Source of the DNA: Malachius bipustulatus | Lineage: Eukaryota > Arthropoda > Insecta > Coleoptera > Melyridae | Reading direction: 5' to 3' | DNA length: 64,000 nt | Assembly (NCBI GenBank): GCA_910589415.1 | Contig: OU342630.1 | Span: 61,934,186 to 61,998,185 of the forward strand | Shown here: piece after piece, positions 13,795 through 26,526 of the stretch | How positions within the stretch are numbered: the stretch's first letter is position 1 | Layout: every line of letters begins with the position of its first letter | Translations under genes and position numbers: made by a program | The notes under the pieces: model-generated | The model's database searches: none | What the model saw: the letters and a program-made list of their open reading frames with translations, nothing else | Told to the model about the DNA's origin: nothing

Positions 13795-14030
13795 GGGCCG
13801 GTTGCACGAACGTAATTTAAAATATTTAAGATAATTACCGATTTTAAATTTCAAATTTTGAAAATATGGTGAATATTTTCAAGGAAATTTCAATTTTTGT
13901 TGGTAATTAACTCTTCTAAAAGGGAGTAGAGTTTGTTTCCAGCACTATCAGACCAATATTTTGATAATACAGGGCGTTTTAAAATCAATGATTATCTCAC
14001 AGATTTTTAATTACGTTCGTGCAACCGGGC
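13795..14030. mobile_element. 236-bp MITE, PIF/Harbinger-like
   Basis: The termini are inverted repeats of about 20 bp: GGCCGGTTGCACGAACGTAA at the left against TTACGTTCGTGCAACCGGGC at the right. TAA lies next to both ends (13792-13794 and 14032-14034), which would suit the 3-bp target duplication of Harbinger-type elements, with one extra A on the right side. The AT-rich interior has no coding capacity. Confidence 0.75.
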
Positions 14031-14671
14031 ATAAGTCTACAATAATTATCTGATTATCATTACTACCGCAGGTATTGTTTCTTGTAATTAATATTCTTGT
14101 TCGCAGAGTTCCAGAAACACGCTGGCACTAGACGGCGCAGCATCTTCTGATCTTATCGCTTCCAAGAATTATCCTTATTAGTCGTTTTATTCGCCGCTTC
14201 AGTTCTGAGAATTGACCGATTTAACTATTTCGACAAATTTCTATCTACCTTCACTACAATATTAACGACTAAGCTCGCGCTTTTCTGAACGCGTTCGCTC
14301 TTCAATAAGGTACTTTCTGCATGCGATAAGATTTCCTCCTCGCTCTCTTATTATTGCGTACTGTGAATAGGATCATCGATCGCGATAGAAAGGAAGCCCT
14401 ACCTTGCCGCCCGTATCTCTCCCGCACTCACATCCCCATTCGGGACCTACCAGCTCAAGCCCAGGCATCGTACATGAGAACATTGAGAACTGGGCGGGTC
14501 ATTTATTAGATTTTAGATCGCATGCACGGTCTCAAAAATCTATACTTCGGCGGTGTACTGTAATTTTGCAACCTGGCAAGGCGGATCCAGGGAGAGCTTA
14601 AACGATGGAACTTGAAAGCTGCATTTACTGCTTTCAAATAAAATTTCCCCTGTCTTATGTGTACCTATATA

Positions 14672-17302
14672 CAGGATGTTTCAAAACATGTGTCGGAAAA
14701 TTAAAGGTGCATATGTGGTGATGCCTCGGCGCGTTCTGAGTAAAAAGTTTCTATAAACATAAACATGTGTGAGTGGTAATTTAATAGAGATAAGGGCGAG
14801 GATAAAGGTAATAGAGTGGGATGCCAGATGCTTTATTTAATTTAGAATTTTGATGTTTCCTAAATGATATCCTAAGCTATAAAAAAGTATCAAAAAATTC
14901 GCTTATGATTTTACTTGTTTCTGTTTTTCTAGAATTTTCTATGTTGGAAAGGCCTTGAGTTTAATAAAAATTATATTCACATCAATATGTACAAATCGAG
15001 CACAAATAAATTTTCTATTTCATGAAAAGGTAATGGAAAATGGAACTGAATATTTCTATATCTTAATTAATAGTTCAAATTATCAAACTTTAGCTGAGTT
15101 AACTCAGCCGTCGTTTCACAAAATTTGTGTTCTTAAAATATAACAAGGCAATTTAATTATCGCGAAACAATATTTAAATATCAATAATTCACGAATTTCA
15201 CTGTTAGGTGAAACATCTTTCACTAGGACCAAAATTTGAGGTTGAGAATAATTTAGGTTGAACGTTGCTCATTAACTCGCCGGCTTTTCCCTTCTGACAA
15301 TAACAAAGAAGACGTCTTATTTTCGCTAATTTGAAACTTTATTTTCTTTTTATTCGGTTATATGTTTCGGCCTATCGGCCATCATCAGACCATCAAAATA
15401 AAAAGTCGTCTCTACGTCATGATCATGACAGACAATTCTGTTTCATCAAGCTTGCTGAAGCAAATCATCACATAAACGAGTTTAGGGGGTTGAAGTAACA
15501 AGCAACAAAACTAAGGAATGGTCCGAGATGGGGTCATCTTGAATTTGTTTCAGAATTGAAGATCAAACACAAAAATACAAAACACTCATTAAGACACAAG
15601 GGAAAACGGAATAAAGCATCGGATTCCCTGTTGAAACAATTGAAAACTTTAAAAATTCGGGAAGGCACATGTGCTCGAGTCTTTTTCAGGAGAACCCACA
15701 GTTTTTTTTTTCTTCTGGCTCAGCTTCCGGAGAATAAGTAAAATTTGGGGTACTTACAGGATCTTTGACAGAAAATCGGCGTCTGCATTAGGTTACCTTC
15801 TGCGTTGAGCCGATTCATACATTGGAATCATTTATTAGAATTGGACAGTTTCCTTCTCCTATAAGGCAGGAATCATTTCGCCAAGACAGAAGACGGTGGT
15901 GTAACAGGCACTTGCATTTAAATATCGAAAAACCCAGACCCAGGTACATAGGTACTTATTTAGGTCACGACCGATTATTATTATTTAAAAACAGCTATTG
16001 TCAATGTTTGAGATAGTTCGAACGGCTTTAAATAAAAAGGCGGTTCACTTTAAGAAAGTTATTGTTGTAAAATCCAGAGAGTTACAGGTGTAGATAAGGA
16101 AAGTCCAAAATGGCCGATCTCGCGATTTTTATAATTCGCACATTTAATGAACGCGGGTTTTCACTTTCTTTTATGTCCCGTTATAGAGATAACTCGGGTT
16201 CTTTAAATAAAGCACGGTTAGATAAAGGTAAAATCTCTATTTTCTAGAGAAATCCGCCGGAGACGCGATCAAAGCTTGTTCTTGCCCCCGCAGTTCTCGT
16301 AGTTCTCTTTACTCATCACTCCTTTCTGGCTGCTGTCCCTGCGTATTTCTTTCATTACGTCATTACTAGCAAATAACCGATCCCTCTCATCTCAGGTAAA
16401 TTTCAATGACCTATCAGAGATTCGCGTCACTTTCCCCTCTTTCTTTATTTAATGGGGTGTTCTCTTTGCGCTTGACCCTGTTCTAAACATCTACACACGT
16501 TTTAGGATTACGCGGGATCTACTCATTATGGAATCATAAACAGGACTCGATATTCTAAGTACGGTCGCTGGAAAAGAGAGGTCGCTAGCCGTTTCAATCT
16601 GTTATTATTTAATAACAGCTTTTGTAAATAATAAAAGTGAAATCTGCTTTCGCTAATTGCTTCAACACCGATAGGTCGTTACAGTATGTTCCTCCTAATA
16701 ACGTATGTAGGGAAATGAACAGATTTGAGATACCTACTACTGGGGTGTCAAAGAAATATTATTTTTCCACTTATTTGAAGATATTTCGGGAACCGTTTGA
16801 GATATAGAACTCAGCTTTTGTACATGTGTTATCATATCAAAGCTACTGTTTGAGGGACAATTATTATTATAGGTGGTAATCAACAAAAATAAGTAATTTT
16901 GCTAAAAAAAACATGTTGCTATACTTTTATCTTTTTCTCGAAAACAGTTCACATTAATAATTAAACCTTTTCACAAAGTAGAAATTAGGGTCAAAATACT
17001 GCCATATTGAAAAAATTTACGTATAACGCTGAAAAAGTAATAATAAAGATATTAATATTAAAAATATAATTAATATAAATAATATTAAAGATGAGTACAA
17101 AAATGTTCAGTTCTGTATCTCAAAAGGTTCCTGAGATATCGACAAAAACTTACGCTTGTAATTTTTCTTGTAATCGATAAAACGCTACGCTTGATGTGGG
17201 CTCAAGTTAATAGGAACTTTTGTTCTCAGAACACACCAACGCTATCATTTTCTTCCCTTCTTTAATTTTCCGACCCATATATGTATGTTTTGAAACACCT
17301 TT
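14672..17302. mobile_element. Candidate 2.6-kb TIR element, non-coding
   Basis: The ends are inverted: CAGGATGTTTCAAAACATG followed by TCGGAAAATTAAAG on the left; CTTTAATTTTCCGA then TGTTTTGAAACACC on the right. The similarity runs inward (CGTTCTGAG versus GTGTTCTGAG). The interior shares blocks with the 32322-34614 element: a block near 14780-14900, GCTGAGTTAACTC near 15092, and GCTGGAAAAGAGAGGTCG near 16567. That suggests related or nested elements. No transposase is recognisable. Confidence 0.5.
15364..15388 (-). other. CTGATGA...GAAAC motif
   Basis: On the minus strand CTGATGATGGCCGATAGGCC is followed by GAAAC. The two core boxes of a hammerhead ribozyme flank a GGCC/GGCC stem, but no matching helix I or helix III is evident. 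A stronger relative is at 35576-35615. Confidence 0.25.
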
Positions 17303-19490
17303 TATAAATAATTGGGTTATTTTATGGATAGAAAAAAAGGTCTCTTTTATCTTAAAAAAAAAAAACTACATAAAGAATTTATTATAATAGAAACCGCGCG
17401 ATCGTAATTCGCGATACATAAACGCAGCTGTCGTCACAGCGTCAGTAGTGAATCATTTTTTCTTTTTTCTTTGAAGAACAGCAACTTAACTCTCCTACGA
17501 ATTGATACAAAGTTGTTATATTTCGAGTTGATTGCTGTCTCTACAATGGGACGACGGGATTATAAAATAAAACATAAACCGGCGAAAATTTATTGCGTCC
17601 TCTGAATGGAATTACGGCTTTTGCGCGGCAATTTCTATTTTAACAGCGAAATACCTACTTACTTGCACGTTAAATAAAAATTCGCTTTTCCGCTCTGCTA
17701 CTACACAATTTACGACGTGATCAATATTATAACATCATGCCTATGTTATTATAATTACATACAAACGTAGAATTCATAGTATTTGAATAATTTTTATTAA
17801 ATTTCGCCCAACTTATTCGAGACCCCGCGTTTTCAAATTGTAGATCGGCGAGCACACGCGACTCGCTGGCCGCGCGGCCAGTTATTTAAGTACACGAAAT
17901 TCTATGAGCGACCGACCGCGCAGCGCAAATACAACAGCCTGCTCCAAAACTTTATAATTAGTTTCGTGTCATCAATGCGTATTATGGTTTACGATTAAAC
18001 CCCAAAATTCGACCAAAGCAAAGGGTCGATGATCGAAGACTGGAATTCAAGCTGCGCGCACATGTGGTACCCTTAACGATACCAAAAACCGTTTTTCTTC
18101 GACAAAACGATATTTCCCAGCCAAAACATGTTGATACAATATCAAGCGTGTGTAATTCTGTTCAATATTTTATAAAAATGTAACGGAGGATACACTCGCA
18201 CTCGATAGAGTAAGATGTGTTCCGGGGAACGATAATATAGGTCAAGCAGACACAATATCCTTCCTCCTCCTTCTCCTCCTCCTCCGCCCCCGATAAATCA
18301 ATAAATAGTAATATCACTCTCTCAATGCTGTGTCTTTGGGGGAAGGCAGACAACGGACGTATGCCTTATTTATTACACATTTTCCTTCAACCCCCAACAT
18401 ACATCCCACCATCATATTATTTGTACATTAAGGTATAGGGGGTCTCTTTCGAACCTCAATAATTGACCCTAAAAGTTTTTATGGAAAAAAATTACTGGCT
18501 ATGCCATCAACTTTAGAATTTTTAATTTTTAACGACTGCAGCGGCTTATATCCTTCGTCAGTTTTGTGGTTGTTTATTTAAGTAATTATGATCAAAAAAT
18601 CAAATAGTCGGTCGTCAAGGAAGACAAAAAAATAATGAATAGGTAATGAAATAAATTAATCGAGAGAGTTTGACGTGATTAAGAGGAAGAGATTTTTAGT
18701 CACTCAGAACACCGATCGTTACAGAAGCGAAATAATTTTATGTTAGTGAAGATGAAACCATCGAGTGTATCTGTGTGATTTATTATTAATCAGAATATTG
18801 TTCAGTCTCCCGTGATAAATTTCCTCACGATACCGTTTAATAATTTAACGAAAATAGTAAATACTAGATCGAATGTACCGTTAATACCGTTTCACTTGTT
18901 ATCCCGACGTAACCCTCATCGGTATCATTGATTGATAATCATAATTGTCCCCTCCGACGTTGTATGAATCAACCCGTAATGTTTGAATACCGTTAAACAA
19001 TGTCATGTACTTTGTAATGATCTGTTTGCTAAGTGAATTATGATGGGAGAGTTTATGTTAATTTTTGTATAATACAGAAGGATTGTTATTAAATTACGTT
19101 GTCTTTCATTTGGTACCTATAGTCATAAGTGGTGTTGATGTAATTAAAAGAGACCCCTGGTTACTAGAATAATTTCTCCACCCTGGATGACATCTACCCG
19201 GGTATTCCGCGTTCAAATAACGGCCGCCGGTGATTAACGTCGACGTACGGGTCTCTGAAAGTATCGTTTTCGTAGGTATGGGCCTCTCCCTACTTGTTTG
19301 TTTAATTAGAAGACGTCCTGGCGCTTTATACCCGAGCAACAACCGTATACGTTTACGAATGAACCGCCACGAAAAATTTCTCATTTTAGTTAATTTTGTT
19401 AATAATGTGTAGCAGCTAAACACCTCTCCATCCACTCAGCCAGGGTATGTGCAATCATTTTTCTGTTTTATTATTAGCCACACCTATTAT
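17303..19490. other. Unique AT-rich sequence
   Basis: I see no gene. There is a GC-richer patch near 17830-17960 and CCT-repeat-rich sequence at 18260-18290. A retroelement-tail-like block near 18520-18570 contains GACGAAGGATATAAGCC on the minus strand. Confidence 0.4.
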
Positions 19491-20109
19491 GGGTCAGGCG
19501 AGAGCAACATGACGGGGCTGGAATAATTAACGAGGGCAGGAATTTTTTCAGGATCTGTTTTCAGTCCCTTGTCGTCAACGACAAACCCATGAAAATTTAA
19601 TGAGGTCGACAAAAGAAGCATTTTTTTAAGTTCACTGTCAGATCAGCATTCTTGAGCCTCTCACGGACATCGCGCATTACACGGAAAGAATTGGAGAATC
19701 ATCCGTGGCAATGATGATATCATCAAGGTAATAAAAAACATAGGGCTCTAATTCAGGCCCCAAAACACTGTCCAGGAGTCGGCACCTAGCACTAGAACTA
19801 GAACCATCATTCAAGCCGAAAGAGAGACGTTTAGGACAAAAAATACCTTTGCTTCTAACTGCAAAAGGGGTCTGAGTTTGGATTCATCGTCGAGAGGAAT
19901 TTGAAGAAAGGCAAACTTAAGGTCTAAATTCAATTTCCGCCATCAAAGCAAACACGGTATGACTTTTTTTGGGGGGGGAGGCACCAGGGAGAAAAACACT
20001 TTTCAATAATCCCTAATTTGAGCATCTCATCGTGTTGCTCGTCGAGAGCCTGCTGCATGGCATGAGACAAAGTATACTGCTTCTGCCTGATGGGGGTCGC
20101 CATCAGGTG
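19491..20109 (-). pseudogene. Ty3/gypsy reverse transcriptase, decayed
   Basis: Reading the minus strand from 20109 down, the RT order is preserved across several frames. First comes PIRQKQYTLSHAM with LGIIEK, then LDLKFAFLQIPLDDES, then RLSFGL, then the catalytic FYYLDDIIIAT (YLDD codons at 19719-19730). After that come LKKCFF and a VVDDKGLKTDPEKIPA block typical of gypsy RT. Frameshifts separate the blocks and a stop falls after CFFCRPH, so it cannot work. Gag, protease, RNase H and integrase were not seen. Only the RT core of a Ty3/gypsy (Metaviridae-type) element survives. Confidence 0.9.
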
Positions 20110-20194
20110 TAGTAATGCTAATTTTTTTTTTCAAAAATTAAAAAGGAACAATTATCATGACTTTAAGAGTCCCCGGAGTCTCCAAATTACGAGA

Positions 20195-20212
20195 GCCCCA
20201 CGTTGAGCGCCA
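20195..20212 (-). other. Possible retroelement primer-binding site
   Basis: The minus strand reads TGGCGCTCAACGTGGGGC just upstream of the gypsy RT relic. It resembles the TGGCGCCCAACGTGGGGC-type tRNA primer site common in LTR elements. That would put an LTR boundary near 20213. The LTR itself and the gag/protease interval are not evident, so an internal deletion is inferred. Confidence 0.35.
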
Positions 20213-20846
20213 TTTTATAACGTTCAATTTCAGCAAATTTTATGAGAGGTACCCCCCCTAAATTTGATCGAGGTGGAATTTAACGTTATATATTTTTATT
20301 ATAAGTAATCATGTAGTATTTCGTGTGCGGTAATGGAGTTGGGAGATTTGAAAACTGTAGGGAGAGTGTTTTAAAATGAATGCAGGCAGCTGCCTCGAGC
20401 ATAATTGTTAACCATATACACACGTACGGGTAGATAATATGTGTACAAGTGTACACTAATAAAGCGCACACAATGGGGCTTGCGGTTGGGAGAGTCAGTC
20501 GCACGCCACAACCGACGCGGACGCGCGCTAAAATTGGTCAGCTCGGATTCCCCCTTTACGACCACTTTACTTTGACAGAAATTTAATTATTAAACGATTC
20601 GTAAATTAATTTAATTATCTATCTACATTATGAATACACGTAGGTATATGTAGGTATATATGCATAAACCCGCCGAAATTAAATGCCCCCGAGTGAGAGA
20701 TCAAACTATTTTAGGTAGGAACACTAATATATTCAGGGAACGAGTTATAAGTTATTTTAGGGACGCGAGGGAAGACTGAAAATTTAACCTTTGAGCAAAA
20801 GTATATCGATTTTTTCGTTAAAGTTACTTCAAAGTATCGGTGTTCC

Positions 20847-21470
20847 TTAATTCACACGTCCTGAGTTGGCCATGGAGATCGAAACGTATGTCAAAGTTGA
20901 TTTTTCTATTGATATGGCATAGTAGTTCGACTTTATATGATTGTGATCCGCTGTCACGGTTACTAACCTGTAACTGTTATTCAATTTTGAGTTCCTTCAA
21001 AATAACTGTAATTTTACTTAGGGTTGTTAGTCTTAAATCATCGGTATTTCACCCGTAACTCTAAATTATTCAGTAGATATGCGTCAAATAGTCGTAAACA
21101 GTGTTTCTCGCCATGGGTATCTAAAAGTAACAGGTTATTTTAGATAGGTCGCTACTCCCTAAATCAGTTCTCCCATCTCTAGTCCAAGATCAATGAAATG
21201 GATGTAATTGGAAGTTTTTGACATTTCAGCATTATTGATTTACTGACGGCCGTTCTTTTTCAAAAGAAAGGTTAATAAAATAAATAAGCAAGAAGATCAA
21301 TTTTCATCACACGAAGAAAATAATTACTCATCTTTGGTCATTTAATTACACTGTTCAAATTATGTAATTAAAAGCGCTCACGTAAGAGCCAAACACTGCT
21401 ACAGTTGAAAATTATTTTCGCCATGGGAGTAAACTTCATGGAATGTGGATGCTGTTCTCTTTAGATCTGA
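20847..21470 (+). repeat. Dispersed repeat H, uninterrupted copy B (empty site)
   Basis: It is the paralogue of the repeat at 40944-45010, collinear over about 600 bp. Blocks include ATCCGCTGTCACGGTTA, CTGTAACTGTTATT, AAATCATCGGTATTTCA, TTATTCAGTAGATATGCGTC, TCTTTAGATCTG. It has no foldback insertion: CGTAACTCTAAATTATTCAG runs straight through where copy C is split. Family unknown; no coding sequence recognised. Confidence 0.85.
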
Positions 21471-21899
21471 TAATGTTCGCGGAAGAAAGGAAATTTCGTC
21501 CAAAAGTCGTAAATTTGAAAGCAATCTTTCACCTTTCACGATATTACGGAGGAGGAAACGCATGATCTCGGAATGATGCACCGGGACAGATTCTCGGACT
21601 TTACATCAATTCTCCCCCCTCTCTCCCACACCCCAACAGGAGAAAAAGGCACTTGAATAAAAGCAAAAACCCGCCCGACTTTTTTTATTGAACATAATAT
21701 CATATTGTCTCATAAAACACATTTATTTTTGTGTATTACATACTTAAAATAAACGCGTCCTTGTTCAAAGTCACAATAATTATCATTATTATAAGAATTC
21801 AGGTAGGTAGGAACAATGTTGACTGCCTCGTTAATAAATTTCTTGATTTCAAGCAAACGAGCGCATGCATCGTCGTCGACTCGACTAATAAGTAATAAT

Positions 21900-21914
21900 G
21901 CACACACACACACA
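21900..21914. repeat. Short (CA)n repeat
   Basis: About seven CA dinucleotides. Confidence 0.85.
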
Positions 21915-22482
21915 TTCATACATTTGGAGAGCAGGTCGGTAATTAGGGAATTTATGACGGGTAACAAATTTTAGATCGCAACTCGCAACACGAGAGAGCA
22001 CATGTTCTGGATTCTTGGCGAGGGTACAAACAACGAACAGAACTTATAACTGCGAATGCTGCTGCGGCGCGAATGCGGAAATCGTCGTCAGTTCGGGACG
22101 GAAGAGGGGAAAGCAAACCAAAACTATGTACCCAAGTGCTAGCTGGCTTGGCTGTCTGGGACGAAAACTCCAAGTTGTTGTAATCTGGATGGCGATTATC
22201 TGATGGAACAAGAACTTCTCCCCATTTTACGACTTTAGAATATGTGACTTTCGTAAATTTCGCCACCAAGAACACGCGGTTGTAGTTATGAAGTTTGGAG
22301 TTGGTGTCATTTTAAGCCTGTTTAAATTCTGGTTCTGAAATCTGAATCTGAATCAAAATCATCATTATTATATTAACCATGCTCGAGACCATCAAGTCGG
22401 TAACTTGTCTTAGAAAAATTATGATCATTTATTGTCAGGAAAATTTTAATCTCGCAGCTATTATATTATCTAGGTACCTACA

Positions 22483-23350
22483 TTGAGTTTCAGTAGATTC
22501 TCCGTCAAAGTTAAAATTTGTAATTTTTTTTTGTAAAATTAAAAAAGAAATTTAATCGATTTTATAATTTTTAAGTAAGTGTAAGCTAATTTTCAACCAG
22601 GGAGGATTATTTTTATCTTTCGATTAAGTGCCAACAAATTAGAGAGTTAGAGACGAATTGAAGTTACGATGTAGAAAATACGGGAAGATACAAATAGAGG
22701 ACGCGGAAAAAACGTAAGAAAATTCGCAAAGATCTGTCGAAATTTTTTCCGATCAAGTCAGTTTTTCCAGCTTTGGAGGCAAAAAACTATTATGTACCTT
22801 TTCTGTAGGTAATGAACGTCTCTATCGCACTGTTTTGTTATTTTTTCGATCTCTCAAAAAAAAAGTTGAAAAAAATTCGAAATTATGCGAAAAATGAAAC
22901 GTGAACGCCATTTTTTTTATTGCTCATCTAATTTTTTTTCGAAAAACGATCTCTACAAAATTTGTACGTCTATGCTTTACCTAAACAACTGCGCAAACAG
23001 AATCTCTCCGCGATTTACCATTACCGAGAAAAAATCCTATAGGTGGGACGTTGCGAAAAAAAGTACGACCCTGATTGGAGGCCTTAAAATTCTCGGATCG
23101 GGCCTATTTCAACTCTATCCTCGAAGAATCCCGAAATTCCCGGCAAAGACACTTCCCGGTAACGGATCGTTCTCATTTTCAATGGGTATCGTGGGACCTT
23201 GCGCCTCTTCAATCGAGCATTCAAATCATTCAAATTTCAAATTTCTACGACGAAAAAAAAAAGTCACAGATACAGACCTACTGACGGACGATATCAGGGC
23301 ACAAGCACAAGAGTAAGCAAAACTTGCGAGAGTCGACTTCGCTGGTCCGA
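22483..23350 (+). repeat. Dispersed repeat R, copy 2
   Basis: It shares the left-end GAGTTTCAGTAGATT and the later blocks GCGCAAACAGAATCTCTCCG, TTACCGAGAAAAAATCC and AAAATTCTCGGATC with copies at 11700 and 28860. Its 3' end, near 23330, reads GTCGACTTCGCTGGTCCGAG in place of the GC hairpin of the other two copies. The interior is partly deleted or replaced relative to copy 1. Confidence 0.7.
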
Positions 23351-23735
23351 GACCAGCGACTAAACCAGAAGGGTTTAGTGGGAGTATTAGGATGTGTCAT
23401 TTGTCAGTAGTTGGAGCCCGGCGGCTCCTAATTTCAGTATGCAGTTCAGAGATAGTTAGCCTACTGATGTATAGGTACCTATTAGGCCAAAATCAAGACA
23501 AAGTTCTATACTGAATGCAAAAAGACCGAGATCAAGACGTGCAAGACCAATAACAACAATACCATGGTCTTATTGGTCTTGGTCTTGTTTTTGCTCATCA
23601 TACTATCTATTTTACCTCACCTCAAATAATTTTTGCAGCGATCATGACTTTTGGTGACGATAGATAGAGAGAAATGGTATAGCTTTATCTCCTATTCAAA
23701 GAGACCTCTACACTTCGTGACATTCATTTACATGT

Positions 23736-23845
23736 TTTTTATTTTATTCCTGCTTTTTGTTTCATTTATCAATGATTTACCGGATAGAATAGAAAGTAAT
23801 ATTTTAATGTTTGCTGACGACGTAAAGATCTTTCGTTCAATCTAT
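23736..23845 (+). pseudogene. Non-LTR retrotransposon (LINE) RT fragment
   Basis: The frame reads SFINDLPDRIESNILMFADD then VKIFRSI. This is the INDLP...FADD region of non-LTR reverse transcriptases of the jockey/CR1/I type, with the catalytic FADD codons at 23810-23821. Only about 35 residues are recognisable. Upstream fingers and downstream thumb are not seen, and a stop follows shortly, so this is a scrap of a dead element. Confidence 0.85.
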
Positions 23846-23889
23846 TCCCCTGTCGCTTAATTTTCATAGAACCTTCCCACCCGCCACCC

Positions 23890-24055
23890 ATAAGAGCGGC
23901 TCAGCGGACATCGGTGTCGGCCCTGGCGCCCTGAATAAAAAATGAATTTTTTCATTAGCTCCGCCAGGGCGGACACACTTTTTATATCTCACCACGCCAT
24001 AGCGGACGCGAGGTAGAGGACACCGGTGTCTGCCCTGGCAGCGAATGTGAGAAAC
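23890..24055. repeat. Imperfect GC-rich direct repeat
   Basis: ATCGGTGTCGGCCCTGGCGC near 23909 and ACCGGTGTCTGCCCTGGCAG near 24022 are two related blocks about 110 bp apart. The second contains the 12-bp palindrome GACACCGGTGTC. A third partial block (GCCAGGGCGGACAC, near 23964) lies between them in inverted sense. Origin unknown. Confidence 0.5.
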
Positions 24056-24529
24056 GATTTTGTGGGCTTTTTAGACTTTAAAATATCTTGAAATGTTCTA
24101 TACCTATACATATTAAGTAGCTATATATAAAAGGGTAAGGTTTCGATCTTTCAATCACTCAATACAATTGCAAAATTTCCAAAATATCCAAAATATCCAA
24201 AATAAATTAATAATTACGTTATTTTTTATCTTTGAGGCTTGTTATTGTTCCGATTTTTACAAGAAATACTTACGAAGTACTACTCATAGGTAGGTAGGAA
24301 TTTCTAATAAAAATAAACATTATCTTATGCGCCTTTCAAATTTTCGACTTGCAGGCTGCTGAACTGAGGGCGAGACGCGCGGAGACGTTCGCCTCCGTTT
24401 TAGCGGCAGCCACAATTGAAATTTTAGCATCGTTAAACATTTATATTTATTGCTAGTTTATTATTAAAGACAAAAATATGGAAATGGTACCGTAGAATCA
24501 CAAATGATTGGAATGTGAAGGGTTGAGAG

Positions 24530-24795
24530 ATTTTTTTTTTTTTAAGAGGGAGCATCGGTCTGAACTGTGTAGGTAAGACATAGTCGCTCCACTCTGGTAA
24601 ATTGGCTTTGAGCACGAACTTTTTAGCCACACACACTTTAAATTATATTTGCCTTTTAAACGTTCGATCGCTTGTTTTACTTTTCACAGACATTCGAAAA
24701 TGAATCTGAAAAGTAAAGCGGGCCGAGGTGAGTTTCGAACCCGCGATCTATGCGCTTCGTGGGCCAGCGGAGAACCACTTGGCCACGCAAGTCAC
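24530..24795 (-). repeat. tRNA-derived SINE
   Basis: Read on the minus strand from 24795, the head has an A-box-like TGGCCAAGTGGTTCTCCGC and a perfect-looking B box GGGTTCGAAAC. A body follows, then a tail ending at a poly-A (plus-strand T run 24531-24543). The tail (TTAAGAGGGAGCATCGGTCT in plus sense) is shared with the SINE at 26290, but the tRNA-like head is different. SINEs are pol III transcribed and depend on a partner LINE for movement. Confidence 0.8.
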
Positions 24796-26289
24796 TAATA
24801 ACATTCTTCATTGATGCGATTGCATCAAGCAGTAATCGTGACTTTTTTTCAAGTACACGTCATTATAATATTATTACATATTATTTATTTATGAAATCAT
24901 CTCGTCGTGAGTTGAATGATAGAGAGAGAGGAAGTCCAGGAACTTAATAATCATAACTCGATACGCGAAAACGTCTGTTATAAACAAATAATAACGTCGT
25001 TGTTTATTATCAATTCAATCACTCATTCACACCATCATCATCCTTGCCGCAATTAAACAAACGCGAGATGACGGATCGGATGTTCTATATGTATGTCGGA
25101 GATGTTAAAATTTCAATTTGTGCTCTCCATCGACGGCAGTTACGATCCCACATTATGACATGATAATCATTACGCGAACTCACATCGCGAGCTTTCAAGA
25201 GCCATCTCGAGTAATTCATAGAAAAAGTGACGCGAGGACGACGATTTTTTTATTCTATGACGATAGAGAATATGATGACAATAACAAAAAATCGCGAGGG
25301 AGGAGTGAAAATTACAATTATTATTGGTCCCCCCCGTTGGTCTTAGAAGTTTTCGACACGAAAACGCTGAAGAAAAAACAGTTGCTCTCTGCTGACCCTT
25401 TAACTTAAGTTAGTTAAAGCTGATATCAAGGCCTGACCTGACTTTACTAAAAGCAGATTGTTACATATAACATAGTAGCGTATTGACATGTATATCCCAT
25501 TTCAGACGTTTTTGAATTCAGAGTTGGCTATGGAAAATTCGAATTATGTTGGTACCTTTCCAAAAGCTGAGTTTTGAACTACCTTTGACAAGCTAAATTT
25601 TTTAAGGTTATGGATGTTTCTAATCAAATTTGACTTTGTTTTAAATTTCACCTACGCTGCGCGTTGCCAAAACAGGAATATATTATCTAAAGTAGGTACT
25701 TATACTAATATTCGGGGAAATATTTATTTTTGTGTGAAATCAGACAAGGAGGATTTATTTCTTGATCGATTTTTTTCAACTATATGGGAAATTATTAACG
25801 ATTCCTTTAAATATGTTTTCTGTATTTCAAAACTTTAATTTTTATCCAAAAAAATACGAAATATAAAAATTATCATAATTTATTGTTTGTTTTAAGTTTA
25901 GTAATAAAAGATAAAAATACAAGTTATGTTCATTGTCATTAAAATTTCTTGTTTAACGGTTAAAATAAGATTCATATATTATAAGGTAAGCTATATCTTC
26001 TACACTTCTACACTTCTAAAATGCTTTTATAGTTATTGAACAAGAAATATTCAACCAGAAAATTAAGAAATGTTATCCAGAGAAGTAATTTAAAGGCTAT
26101 AGCGTTACAACATTATTTATAAAAATCTATACATAATATTATTTCGGATTTTTTAGCTCGCGATACTTCTTGATTTTACTCTCAAATTTTATTGAGTTGG
26201 TTTAGATTCGAAGATAAAGATTATTCCCTGGAAATTTCTAAAAGGCTATTTCAACAAATTTTTTCAACTGACTTCAATTTTCCAATATC

Positions 26290-26526
26290 AAAGTTTTTTT
26301 TAAGAGGGAACATTGGTCTTAACCGTGTAGATAAGACCTAGTCATTCCAATCTAGTAATTTGGCTCTCAGAACTAGCTAATTTGGCCAGGCACAAATTTT
26401 AAATTTATAAATATACATATAGTTAAATTACCGAGAAATAACCATGCCGAGCTGGGATTTGAACCCAGACGGTGGCAGCGTCAACGGCTCAATAATTATA
26501 GTCAGTGACCTAAACCGCCGCGCTCA
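26290..26526 (-). repeat. tRNA-derived SINE
   Basis: Read on the minus strand from 26526, the head carries GGTTTAGGTCACTGA (A-box-like) and GGGTTCAAATC (B box, plus positions 26456-26466). The tail ends in poly-A (plus T run 26294-26301) and matches the tail of the SINE at 24530 (TTAAGAGGGAACATTGGTCT in plus sense). The head matches the fragment at 10600-10690. Confidence 0.8.

Noticed and set aside
24712..24795. Possible genuine tRNA gene (A and B boxes present)
   Set aside because: It continues directly into a SINE body and a tail shared with a second SINE and ends in poly-A. No proper cloverleaf with a closed acceptor stem was found.
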